From an uncultured Bacteroidales bacterium (lineage in GTDB: Bacteria; Bacteroidota; Bacteroidia; Bacteroidales; UBA932), in contig CAMYVB010000004.1 in the NCBI GenBank assembly GCA_947302175.1, positions 38,692 through 102,691 on the forward strand: a DNA stretch of 64,000 nt. The letters are read 5' to 3'. Positions within the stretch are counted from its first letter, which is position 1; every line of letters starts with the position of its first letter. Of the stretch, positions 1 to 9,502 are shown piece by piece. Position numbers and translations under genes: made by a program. The notes under the pieces were generated by a model. It was not told where the DNA came from, did no database searches, and was given only the letters and a program-made list of their open reading frames with translations.

Positions 1-1
1 T

Positions 2-658
2 ATCCTTGAAGAGAGCTTCGAAGGCATGCTCCTGAAGATTGACGGCACCGAAGTCTGGACAAGGCTCATAGGCGCCCACAACGCCAGCAACATACTCGCA
101 GCATACGCCACTGCCATGGCCCTCGGCGCATCAAAGGACGAAACGCTGAAAGCCATCAGCACCCTTCAGTCAGCAACCGGCAGGCTCGAGAACCACCGCG
201 GCCCCCGCGACATCTCCGTCATCATCGACTACGCCCACACCCCCGACGCCATGGAAAACGTTCTGAATACCCTTCGCGACATCGCTCCCGACAGACAGCT
301 TGTCTGCCTGTTCGGCTGCGGAGGCGACCGCGACCGCAGCAAGCGCCCCGAGATGGCGCAGGTGGCCGAAAAGTTTGCCGACCGCATAGTCGTCACCTCC
401 GACAACTCCCGCAGCGAGCGCACTGAGGACATCATGGAAGACATACGCAAGGGCCTGAGCGCTAAAGGACAGGCCAAATCTCTCTTCATCGCCGACCGCC
501 GCGAAGCCATACGCACGGCAATACTTACCGCCCCCCACGGAGCGACCATCCTTCTCGCCGGCAAGGGCCACGAAACCTACCAGATCCTCGGAAACGAAAA
601 GCTGCATTTCGACGAGAGGGAAGTAATTGACGAAATATTCAAGCAGATACAGGAATAA
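2..658 (+). CDS. murE: UDP-N-acetylmuramyl-tripeptide synthetase, C-terminal part (truncated by window start)
   Basis: Frame open to window start; DYAHTPDAMENVL, FGCGGDRDRSKRPEM and TSDNSRSE motifs; directly upstream of mraY. Confidence 0.93.
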   Translation: MLEESFEGMLLKIDGTEVWTRLIGAHNASNILAAYATAMALGASKDETLKAISTLQSATGRLENHRGPRDISVIIDYAHTPDAMENVLNTLRDIAPDRQLVCLFGCGGDRDRSKRPEMAQVAEKFADRIVVTSDNSRSERTEDIMEDIRKGLSAKGQAKSLFIADRREAIRTAILTAPHGATILLAGKGHETYQILGNEKLHFDEREVIDEIFKQIQE

Positions 659-659
659 A

Positions 660-1958
660 ATGCTCTACCACCTCTTCCAATACCTCCAGAAAGTAACCGA
701 CATACCCGGCATAGGCCTGATGAACTATCTGTCGTTCAGGGCCATAGCTGCCAGCATCATCAGCATGCTCATAGCCTTTTTCGCCGGAAAAAGGATAATC
801 GCCTTCATGCAGAAAAAGCAGATAGGAGAGACCATACGCGACCTCGGGCTCGAAGGCCAGATGCAGAAGACCAACACCCCCACGATGGGAGGCCTCATCA
901 TTCTCTTTGCCATAGTCGTGTCGGCGCTCCTCGTGTGCAACCTTACCAACATATACGTTCAGCTCCTGCTCCTGACGACCCTTTGGTGCGGCGCCCTCGG
1001 CTTTACCGACGACTACATCAAGGTGTTCAAGCACAAAAAGGAGGGAATGAGCGAAAAGGGCAAGCTCCTTGGACAGGTGGGGCTCGGTTTCGTCATCGGC
1101 CTTACGGTCTGCTTCAGCCCCGACATAGTCGTGAGGGAAAACATAAAGGAAGCCGCAGCAGTGGTAACGACTGAGCGCAGCGAGCTCGACGCAGACTCTG
1201 AGCGCCTCGTCGAGAGCAATTCCTACCACACGGAAGACGTGGTGAAAAGCACCAAGACCACCATCCCCTTCGTCAAGAATCACGAATTCGACTATAAATA
1301 TCTCTCACCCTTCAAGGGTGTTTGGGGCTGGTATAGCAAGTGGGCCATTTACGTGCTCATGATAGTCCTTGTCATCACCGCCTGTTCCAACGGCACCAAC
1401 CTCACTGACGGCATGGACGGCCTTGCGGCCGGCACTTCGGCCATAGTCGGTATCGTCATCGGCATCCTTGCCTGGCTCGGCGGCAACGTCATCGACTCGG
1501 GCTACCTCAATATTATGTACATACCCGGCACCGGAGAAATTGCCATCTTCATGTCCGCCTTCGTCGGCGCCCTGATAGGCTTCCTTTGGTACAATTCCTA
1601 CCCCGCGCAGGTATTCATGGGCGACACGGGAAGTCTCGCCATTGGCGGCATCATAGGCGTTAGCGCGATCCTTATCAGAAAGGAGCTGCTCCTGCCCCTC
1701 CTCTGCGGCATATTCTTCGTCGAAAGCCTTTCCGTCCTAATCCAGAGGGGATATTTCAAATATACCAGGAAAAAGTACGGCGCAGGCCGCAGGGTCTGGA
1801 AAATGGCGCCCCTCCACCACCACTACCAGAAGGAAGGCGTCGAAGCCCTTGTTAAAAAGCCCATCCACGCAATTCCCGAGGCCAAGATCGTGACACGTTT
1901 CTGGCTCGTCGGACTACTGCTGGCAGTCGCAACACTCGCAATATTGAAAATTAGATAA
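660..1958 (+). CDS. mraY: Phospho-N-acetylmuramoyl-pentapeptide-transferase
   Basis: TPTMGG, GFTDDYIK, NLTDGMDGLA, MGDTGSLAIGG and APLHHHYQ motifs; start taken at the internal Met MLYHLFQYL rather than the ORF-track start. Confidence 0.95.
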   Translation: MLYHLFQYLQKVTDIPGIGLMNYLSFRAIAASIISMLIAFFAGKRIIAFMQKKQIGETIRDLGLEGQMQKTNTPTMGGLIILFAIVVSALLVCNLTNIYVQLLLLTTLWCGALGFTDDYIKVFKHKKEGMSEKGKLLGQVGLGFVIGLTVCFSPDIVVRENIKEAAAVVTTERSELDADSERLVESNSYHTEDVVKSTKTTIPFVKNHEFDYKYLSPFKGVWGWYSKWAIYVLMIVLVITACSNGTNLTDGMDGLAAGTSAIVGIVIGILAWLGGNVIDSGYLNIMYIPGTGEIAIFMSAFVGALIGFLWYNSYPAQVFMGDTGSLAIGGIIGVSAILIRKELLLPLLCGIFFVESLSVLIQRGYFKYTRKKYGAGRRVWKMAPLHHHYQKEGVEALVKKPIHAIPEAKIVTRFWLVGLLLAVATLAILKIR

Positions 1959-1970
1959 GAGAAAAACTAT

Positions 1971-3311
1971 ATGTCAAGACTTGTAGTTCTGGGAGGAGCC
2001 GAGAGCGGCGTGGGAGCCGCGGTACTCGCAAAAGTGAAAGGATTTGACGTGTTCCTTTCCGACTCCGGTAAGATAAAGAAAGAGTACGAGGAATTACTGC
2101 TCAAATGGGAGATTCCCTTCGAGCAGGGCGGCCACACCGAATCGGCAATCCTGAATGCCGACGAGGTGGTCAAGAGCCCCGGCATCCCGTCGAGCGCCCC
2201 TCTTGTTCGCAAACTCATAGGCCAGGGTACGCCCATCATTTCCGAAATAGAGTTTGCCGGCCGCTACGACAGCGCAAAGAAGATTTGCATTACCGGCAGC
2301 AACGGCAAAACCACTACGACTTCGCTCATATACTACCTCCTCAAGAACGCCGGCCTTAACGTCGGCCTCGGCGGAAACATAGGCAAGAGCTACGCATACC
2401 AGGTGGCGACCGAGCACTTCGACTACTACGTGCTGGAAATCAGCAGTTTCCAGCTTGACAACGTGTACGACTTCCACCCCGACATCGCGATTATCACCAA
2501 TATAACGCCCGACCATCTCGACCGCTACGACCACAATTTCGAGAACTACGTGGCCGCCAAATTCCGCATCACGAGGAACCTGAGGCCCGACGACTGCTTC
2601 ATCTTCGACTCCGACGACGAGATCACCATAGGCCACCTCGACAAGATCATTCTCAAGGCCAAGATGCTCCCCTTCTCCCAGAAGCGGGAAGTCCCCCAGG
2701 GCGCATTCCTCAGGGATGACAGGATCGTGGTGCGCTACGAAGAGTCCGAGAGCGAGCTCTACATTCGCGAGCTTGCGCTAGGCGGCCGCCACAACATCTA
2801 CAACACCATGGCCGCCGCACTCGCCGCCAAGGCATCCGGCATCGAGGACAAGGTGATAAGGGAAAGCCTGAGCTCGTTCGAGCCCATCGAGCACCGCATG
2901 GAAAAGGTGCTGAGCGTCCGTGACGTGCTCTATATCAACGACTCCAAGGCAACCAACATAGACTCCGCATGGTACGCTCTCGAGTGCCAGACAAGGCCCG
3001 TGGTGTGGATTGCGGGAGGAACCGACAAAGGCAACGACTACTCCGTGCTCGAAGAACTCGTAAAGAGCAAAGTCAAGGCGCTCGTGTGCCTTGGTAAAGA
3101 CAACGCCAAGCTCCACGCCTCGTTCGACGGCATACTTGGCAAGGACAATGTAGTCGATGCACTCTCTGCAGGGGAAGCCGTCAAGGCGGCCGCAGCATTC
3201 GCGAAAGCGGGAGACGTGGTGCTCCTCAGCCCCTGCTGCGCCAGTTTCGACCTGTTCGAGAACTACGAAGACCGCGGACGCAAATTCAAGGAAGCAGTAA
3301 GGGCCCTCTAG
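1971..3311 (+). CDS. murD: UDP-N-acetylmuramoylalanine--D-glutamate ligase
   Basis: ITGSNGKTTTTSL, NITPDHLDRY, HRME and NDSKATN motifs; dcw order. Confidence 0.95.
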   Translation: MSRLVVLGGAESGVGAAVLAKVKGFDVFLSDSGKIKKEYEELLLKWEIPFEQGGHTESAILNADEVVKSPGIPSSAPLVRKLIGQGTPIISEIEFAGRYDSAKKICITGSNGKTTTTSLIYYLLKNAGLNVGLGGNIGKSYAYQVATEHFDYYVLEISSFQLDNVYDFHPDIAIITNITPDHLDRYDHNFENYVAAKFRITRNLRPDDCFIFDSDDEITIGHLDKIILKAKMLPFSQKREVPQGAFLRDDRIVVRYEESESELYIRELALGGRHNIYNTMAAALAAKASGIEDKVIRESLSSFEPIEHRMEKVLSVRDVLYINDSKATNIDSAWYALECQTRPVVWIAGGTDKGNDYSVLEELVKSKVKALVCLGKDNAKLHASFDGILGKDNVVDALSAGEAVKAAAAFAKAGDVVLLSPCCASFDLFENYEDRGRKFKEAVRAL

Positions 3312-3312
3312 T

Positions 3313-4719
3313 ATGGAGACAAGGTACAAAGCAAAGAACAACGGCATCTTCGACCGCCTCGCAGGAGACAAGGTGGTCTGGATAATCGTACTCATGCTCT
3401 GCCTGATTTCCCTCGTTGCCATCTTTTCCTCCACCTCACAGATGGTCACGGCCAGCAAGTCGCGTATCGACATCATCATAGGCCAGATAAAAACCATCGC
3501 AGCAGGTCTCGCCCTAGTTTTCGTAATATACAAGATCAACCGCCTGAACATATTCAAGGCCTTTTCGTCCCTAGGCTTCATAGTGTCCCTCGGCCTTCTG
3601 CTCTTCATTGACACCCATGCACACATAGGCCCGCTCCACGCAGAGCCCATCCATGGCGCATGGCGAGTAATCCAAGTCGGTGGAGCAGGGACTCAGGGAG
3701 GCTTCCAAATCCACGTATTCGAGATTGTCAAGGTGGCAATGGTGATGTATATAGCATGGGCCGTCGACTACTATAAACGGGGTGGATTCAACTGGCAGAG
3801 GAGACTGGCGGATTCCGACAAGCTGTCTTTCCTCGGAAGCGAGCTTGCCATCAGGATGGTGAACATCTATCTTCCGATACTCATCATATGCGTCGCGTCG
3901 CTCCCAGGCGGCAATTCCAACACCCTGTTCATCGCCGTCGTGATGTTCGTCACCGTAATTATCTCAGGAGCTCCGGCAAAGGAAATATTCGGCCTGGGAG
4001 GGCTTGCTTTTATTGCGCTGCTGTGCTGCGTCGGGATTTACTTCGCTTCCGACAGGAAAGTATTCAGCAGGCTCGACACCTTCTTCAGCGGCTCAAGGAT
4101 AGGCAAGAACGACAATGTTGAAGTCTTCATGAACGCCCGCAAGGGAACGAACGAATACTACAAGAGCCTCGACATGATAAGGCAGACCGAAGGTGAAAAG
4201 CTCGCCATCAAAAGGGGCGGAGTCTTCGGCAAAGGCCCGGGCAACAGCCTCCTGAAGTATTCAGTCCCCATCATGTATGAAGACTACATCTTCAGTTTCT
4301 TCATTGAAGAATACGGATTAATAGGAGGAATTTTCCTCATATTCCTGTACATCAGCCTCCTTGCCAGGGGGTCCCTTATATCCCGCAACTGCGATGACGA
4401 CTTTGCCAAAATCGCTGTGGGCGGCCTCTGCGTCATGATTGCCGGACAGGCTATGATGCATATCCTCGTGAACTGCGACGTTGGCCTCAGGACCGGGCAG
4501 ACCCTGCCTCTTATCAGTCACGGCACCTCGTCATTCATATGCTTCAGCATAGCCTTCGGCGTGATTCTTTCCATCAGCCGAATGGCCAAGAAGAAGCTCG
4601 ACCGCGAGGCGGCAAAGGCGGACCCCTTGATCAGTTTCCACGAAGACCCCCTTAAAGGCAGTCTGGACGACCTCAATTCATACGAATCGGGAGACAATTT
4701 CAATCCCACTGACATTTGA
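3313..4719 (+). CDS. ftsW: FtsW/RodA-family lipid II polymerase
   Basis: Multi-TM SEDS protein with FFIEEYGLIGG and TGQTLPLISHGTSSF motifs; dcw order. Confidence 0.92.
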   Translation: METRYKAKNNGIFDRLAGDKVVWIIVLMLCLISLVAIFSSTSQMVTASKSRIDIIIGQIKTIAAGLALVFVIYKINRLNIFKAFSSLGFIVSLGLLLFIDTHAHIGPLHAEPIHGAWRVIQVGGAGTQGGFQIHVFEIVKVAMVMYIAWAVDYYKRGGFNWQRRLADSDKLSFLGSELAIRMVNIYLPILIICVASLPGGNSNTLFIAVVMFVTVIISGAPAKEIFGLGGLAFIALLCCVGIYFASDRKVFSRLDTFFSGSRIGKNDNVEVFMNARKGTNEYYKSLDMIRQTEGEKLAIKRGGVFGKGPGNSLLKYSVPIMYEDYIFSFFIEEYGLIGGIFLIFLYISLLARGSLISRNCDDDFAKIAVGGLCVMIAGQAMMHILVNCDVGLRTGQTLPLISHGTSSFICFSIAFGVILSISRMAKKKLDREAAKADPLISFHEDPLKGSLDDLNSYESGDNFNPTDI

Positions 4720-4723
4720 TACT

Positions 4724-5854
4724 ATGGAATATAAAGCGATAAGAGCCATAATTAGCGGCGGCGGCACGGGCGGCCACATCTTCCCTGCCATCTCTATAGC
4801 AAGCGCCTTGAAGGACCTCAATCCCGACACCGGGATACTCTTTGTCGGAGCTGAAGGCAGGATGGAAATGGAAAAGGTCCCCGCAGCCGGATTCAAGATT
4901 GTGGGACTTCCCATTTCCGGCCTCCAGCGCCAGCTCTCATGGGCTAATATCAAGCACGACCTCTCGTTGCCCTTCAAGATTGTCCAGAGCCTAAGGAAAG
5001 CGCGCAAGATACTCAAGGAGTTCAAGCCTGACATCGCAATTGGAGTGGGCGGATACGCAAGCGCTCCCCTGCTGTGGGAAGCCACCCGCATGGGCATTCC
5101 CGCCCTCATTCAGGAGCAGAACGGATTCGCAGGGCTGACCAACAAGATACTCGGGAGTAAGGTGGGCTGCATATGCGTTGCCTACGAAGGCATGGAGCGC
5201 TTCTTCCCCGCAGACAAGATAGTCCTTACAGGCAATCCCATACGCAAGGACATAGTCCCCGCCACTCCTGAGACGAGGAGCGAAGGCGAAGCATTTTACA
5301 GCCTCGACCCCGCCAAGAAACACATACTCGTTATAGGCGGTTCGCTTGGGAGCGCAACTCTAAACTCCTCCGTAAAGAAGTGGATAGAAGCGGGTTGTCC
5401 CGGCGGCGAAGGCGTCGACATGCTCTGGCAGTGCGGCAAATACTATCTTGGCTCGGTGGACGAGTTCATGGCCTCTCACCCGGAAGCGAAGGATATACAC
5501 CACGGGGCGTTCCTCAGCCGCATGGATCTCGCCTACGCAATGGCAGACGTGGTCGTTTCCCGTTCGGGGGCCAGCTCGGTTTCGGAAATTTGCGCCGCAG
5601 CGAAGGCTGCCGTGTTCGTGCCCTCCCCCAACGTGGCGGAAGACCATCAGACCGCCAATGCCAACGCTCTGGTAAGCAAAGGCGCGGCCGTGATGATAAA
5701 GGACGTCGAGGCCCGCGAGAAACTCCTTCCCGCCACGCTGCAGCTTCTTGGCGACAAGGAAAGGCTGGAAAGCATCGCCCAAAATGCGGCAGCGCTCGCA
5801 AAGACTGACGCCGGCGCCCAGATAGCACTCGAAGTATATAAACTATTGAAATAG
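4724..5854 (+). CDS. murG: UDP-GlcNAc:undecaprenyl-PP-MurNAc-pentapeptide GlcNAc transferase
   Basis: SGGGTGGHIFPA, VGVGGYAS, IQEQNGFAG and SRSGASSVSEI motifs. Confidence 0.95.
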   Translation: MEYKAIRAIISGGGTGGHIFPAISIASALKDLNPDTGILFVGAEGRMEMEKVPAAGFKIVGLPISGLQRQLSWANIKHDLSLPFKIVQSLRKARKILKEFKPDIAIGVGGYASAPLLWEATRMGIPALIQEQNGFAGLTNKILGSKVGCICVAYEGMERFFPADKIVLTGNPIRKDIVPATPETRSEGEAFYSLDPAKKHILVIGGSLGSATLNSSVKKWIEAGCPGGEGVDMLWQCGKYYLGSVDEFMASHPEAKDIHHGAFLSRMDLAYAMADVVVSRSGASSVSEICAAAKAAVFVPSPNVAEDHQTANANALVSKGAAVMIKDVEAREKLLPATLQLLGDKERLESIAQNAAALAKTDAGAQIALEVYKLLK

Positions 5855-5862
5855 AACCAATA

Positions 5863-7215
5863 ATGTATAAGGCAATATATTTCCTCGGAATTGGAGGCAT
5901 TGGAATGAGCGCCCTCGCGCGCTATTGCAAGAAGAAGGGTTACGCCACCGGCGGTTACGACCGAACGCCCTCTCCCCTCACCGCAGAACTCGAGGCGGAG
6001 GGCATCGAGGTCCACTATGAAGACCGCCCTGACCTCGTTCCCGACGATGAGGAAGGGACACTCGTAGTGTATACTCCTGCAGTCCCCGAAACGCTCGAGG
6101 AGCTAAGGAAAGTGCGTTCGCGCGGCTACCGCCTCGTCAAAAGGGCGCAGCTGCTCGGCGAACTGTGCGCCGGTCATAAAACCCTCGCCGTTGCAGGCAC
6201 CCACGGCAAAACCACCACTTCCACGCTAGTCGGCCATATAATCGCGAACGCTGGCATAGGATGCACCGCTTTCCTCGGAGGCATTTCCAAGAACTACGGC
6301 AGCAACCTCATAGCCACGGGCGAAAAGGTCATGGTCGCAGAAGCAGACGAGTACGACAGGTCGTTCCACCAGCTGCACCCCGCCATCGCCGCAATCACTT
6401 CCATGGATGCCGACCACCTCGATATCTACGGCGATCTGGAGCACGTCCACGAGGCGTTCCGCGTTTTCGCCTCGCAGGTAAGCGACACCCTGATAGTAAA
6501 ATACGGTCTCCCCATATCCCAAGAGGTCACCAGCGCTAAACTTCTGAGCTACGCGTGCGACGACACTCGCGCCGACTTCCATGCCGAGAACCTGAAGCTT
6601 GACGCCCTGGGACATTTCGTATTCGACATTGTGTACCCCGGTGGCGTGCTCAGGAATGTCAGGAGCGGCGTCCTTGGCCGCTTCAATGTGGAGAATTGCG
6701 TCGCTGCAGCTGCGATATGCCTGAGTTACGGAATGGACGGCGACGCGATAAGGAACGGCATAGGCACCTTCCAGGGCGCTCGAAGGAGGCTTGACGTCCA
6801 AATTAATACGCCCTCCCTCACCTACATAGACGATTACGCTCACCATCCGCAGGAGCTTGGCAGCTCTATACGCGCGCTTCGCGAGATATTCCCCGGCCGC
6901 AAGATAAGCGGCATCTTCCAGCCACACCTCTACACCCGCACCCGCGACTTTGCAGAGGGCTTCGCCGAGGCTCTCAGCATACTGGATGAAGTGATTCTGC
7001 TGGACATCTATCCCGCCAGGGAAGAGCCCATCCCGGGAGTCAGCTCGGAGCTCATTTACTCGCGCCTGACTTGCGCTGAAAAAGTGCTGCTGCATAAAGA
7101 CGAACTGCTCGCACACCTCGAGAGTTCCTCCGTCGACGTGCTCGTAAGCTTCGGGGCGGGCGACATAGACCGCTTCGTCACCCCCGTCACCAAAATGCTC
7201 GAAAAACGACTATAG
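5863..7215 (+). CDS. murC: UDP-N-acetylmuramate--L-alanine ligase
   Basis: FLGIGGIGMSALA, AGTHGKTTTS, EADEYDRSFHQL and IDDYAHHP motifs. Confidence 0.95.
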   Translation: MYKAIYFLGIGGIGMSALARYCKKKGYATGGYDRTPSPLTAELEAEGIEVHYEDRPDLVPDDEEGTLVVYTPAVPETLEELRKVRSRGYRLVKRAQLLGELCAGHKTLAVAGTHGKTTTSTLVGHIIANAGIGCTAFLGGISKNYGSNLIATGEKVMVAEADEYDRSFHQLHPAIAAITSMDADHLDIYGDLEHVHEAFRVFASQVSDTLIVKYGLPISQEVTSAKLLSYACDDTRADFHAENLKLDALGHFVFDIVYPGGVLRNVRSGVLGRFNVENCVAAAAICLSYGMDGDAIRNGIGTFQGARRRLDVQINTPSLTYIDDYAHHPQELGSSIRALREIFPGRKISGIFQPHLYTRTRDFAEGFAEALSILDEVILLDIYPAREEPIPGVSSELIYSRLTCAEKVLLHKDELLAHLESSSVDVLVSFGAGDIDRFVTPVTKMLEKRL

Positions 7216-7221
7216 ACTAAA

Positions 7222-8004
7222 ATGAAAGCCGCCCTCAGATACACGCTTTTCGGTATGGCGCTCGCCGGCCTGCTATTCGCCTGCATCGCCATATACATCA
7301 GTGCCTCCGACCAGAGGCACCTCAAGACATGCGAAGTACTGAAGGTGGAATATGCCGATTCACTGCGTTTCGTCTCCGAAGCCCAGGTGAGGAAAACCCT
7401 CGAAGAGAGGTACGGAGCATTCCTCGGGCAGAGAATAGACAGCGTGGACCTTTGCCGCATAGAAAGGATACTGGATGAAAGCAGCGCCGTGAAAAAGAGC
7501 GAGGCCTTCATGACTCCGGACGGCACGCTCCATGTCTGCATCTCACAAAGGGAGCCCCGCATCGCATTCATACTAAAAGACGCCTCGTTCTATGCCGACA
7601 TCCAGGGATACCTTTTCCCGGTTAAGGGAGAACTGATCCCCGGGGTGCCCACTGTCAGCGGAAATCTGCCTCTCAGAATCAATGCAGGGCACAAGGGCCC
7701 CGCAGCATCGCCCGAGGAGCAGAAATGGGTCGATGCAATGATTGCGCTAACTTCCTACCTTTCATACAGCAAGGCCTGGAAGGGCACTTTCAAAAGCTTC
7801 ACGGTCAGGGACGACGGCAATCTAGTGCTCGTACCCGCCGAAGGGAGCGAACAATTCATTTTCGGCGACCCCTTCGACTACTCCTCCAAGCTCCACAGGG
7901 TCTCCGAGTACTACAAAAAGATTAAACCCGCCGAGCCGGACAAAACTTACAGGAGCGTGAATGTCAAATTCGAAGGGCAGATAATTTGCAGGACAAAACT
8001 ATAA
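7222..8004 (+). CDS. ftsQ: Cell division protein FtsQ/DivIB family
   Basis: Single N-terminal TM and POTRA-like region; between murC and ftsA. Confidence 0.75.
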   Translation: MKAALRYTLFGMALAGLLFACIAIYISASDQRHLKTCEVLKVEYADSLRFVSEAQVRKTLEERYGAFLGQRIDSVDLCRIERILDESSAVKKSEAFMTPDGTLHVCISQREPRIAFILKDASFYADIQGYLFPVKGELIPGVPTVSGNLPLRINAGHKGPAASPEEQKWVDAMIALTSYLSYSKAWKGTFKSFTVRDDGNLVLVPAEGSEQFIFGDPFDYSSKLHRVSEYYKKIKPAEPDKTYRSVNVKFEGQIICRTKL

Positions 8005-8008
8005 AGAT

Positions 8009-9490
8009 ATGGACGAACGATATATTGCAGCAGCAGACCTTGGCACATCGAAGATAGCCCTTGCCGTAGCACGGGTGGAGGGCGACAATGTGCAGGTCAT
8101 CTACTACGACGAAGAGCCTTCCGAAGGAATGCTCCAAAGCTACATTTTCAACCCCAAGAAGCTTGCCGCCCCTCTTGGGAGAATCATATCAAAAGCCGAA
8201 ACCGAGCTGGGAATAAAAATCCTGCAGCTGGTTTCCGGCCTTCCCAGGTACTATGTGCGCCAGGAAATAGCAACGGGTGAACTCCCCCGCACCGACCCAG
8301 GCAACAACATCACCGCTGAAGAGATCTCCAGCCTCAAGAACATGGCCCTGGACAGCTACCCCCTTGAAGGAGCAGACAAGGAAATCATCTACGGCGCAGT
8401 GGCCCAGTCCTTCTCTACCGACGACTTCCATCAGATAAAGGAAGAGGATGTGGAAGGCATGGTGAGCGATATCTTTGAAGGCAATTTCAAGATTTTCATC
8501 GGCAAGAGGAAGAATGTCGCCAACATGGACATGGTCTTCAACGACCTTGGCATCGCTTCCGCATGCAAGTATTTCTCCCCCGATTCCCTGGCAAAGATAG
8601 TCCTCACCTCCGAAGAAATGGACAATGGCGTGGCCCTTATCGACCTCGGCGGCGGAGTGAGCTCGGTATCGGTCTACAAGAACGGCATCCTGCGCCACTA
8701 TGGAGCCATCCCCTTCGGTGGCAAGACCATCACCACCGACATCAAGAACGAAGGCGGCTTCTCGATGGATCTGGCCGAGAGCATCAAGATAGCCTACGGC
8801 GCCTGCATGCCCGACAAGCTCGCCTCGATGAGCGAGAAGGTCCTGGTGATAAGATACAAGGACCGCGGCTCGGAGAAACAGCTCTCAGTCCGCTACCTCT
8901 CCGAAATCATCACCGCCCGCGCCACAGAAATCATCAACGCCCTTCTGTGGGAAATACAGGGCAGCGGCTTTGCCGATGAGCTCAGGAGCGGCATAGTCAT
9001 AACTGGCGGCGGAGCCGAGCTTGTGAACATAGGGAACCTCATCCGCGAGCTGTCAGGCTACAACGTGCGCACGGGCTATCCCATGCACAAATACTCCTGC
9101 GAAGGATGCGCCGGCGTGGGCGAAACCTCATCGGCATCGGTCCTCGGCATGCTCATAAGCGCCAAGAACGAATTCCGCACCCTCAACTGCCTGACTGCAC
9201 CTCCGCGCATCGTGGAAAAGGATGATGAATCCGACCCCGGGCAGAAGGAGACGGACGACACTAATTTCGACAGCGTATTCAACAAGGACGCCTGGGAAAA
9301 AGCTCCCGGTGCCAAGAAGCCTAAAAAATCATCCGGTAAAACCGGCTCAAATGGCAAATCCGTAAAGGACGGAGGCAAAAAGGGAGGCACCTGGAAGGTA
9401 ATAACCAAACTCGGAGACCTCTTCGAAAAAGCCTATTCTGAAATGGAGGAGGAAGAGGAGGAAAAAGAGGAAGATAACGAGAGAATCTAA
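8009..9490 (+). CDS. ftsA: Cell division actin homologue FtsA
   Basis: AADLGTSKIALAVA, LIDLGGGVSSVSVYKNG and VITGGGAEL motifs; upstream of ftsZ. Confidence 0.92.
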   Translation: MDERYIAAADLGTSKIALAVARVEGDNVQVIYYDEEPSEGMLQSYIFNPKKLAAPLGRIISKAETELGIKILQLVSGLPRYYVRQEIATGELPRTDPGNNITAEEISSLKNMALDSYPLEGADKEIIYGAVAQSFSTDDFHQIKEEDVEGMVSDIFEGNFKIFIGKRKNVANMDMVFNDLGIASACKYFSPDSLAKIVLTSEEMDNGVALIDLGGGVSSVSVYKNGILRHYGAIPFGGKTITTDIKNEGGFSMDLAESIKIAYGACMPDKLASMSEKVLVIRYKDRGSEKQLSVRYLSEIITARATEIINALLWEIQGSGFADELRSGIVITGGGAELVNIGNLIRELSGYNVRTGYPMHKYSCEGCAGVGETSSASVLGMLISAKNEFRTLNCLTAPPRIVEKDDESDPGQKETDDTNFDSVFNKDAWEKAPGAKKPKKSSGKTGSNGKSVKDGGKKGGTWKVITKLGDLFEKAYSEMEEEEEEKEEDNERI

Positions 9491-9502
9491 ACCCATCGCG
9501 AT

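Noticed and set aside
1130-1310. Extra loop of about 60 aa in MraY (IKEAAAVVTTERSELDADSERL...)
   Set aside because: As I recall, Bacteroidetes MraY proteins commonly carry an insertion here, so it is not treated as novel.
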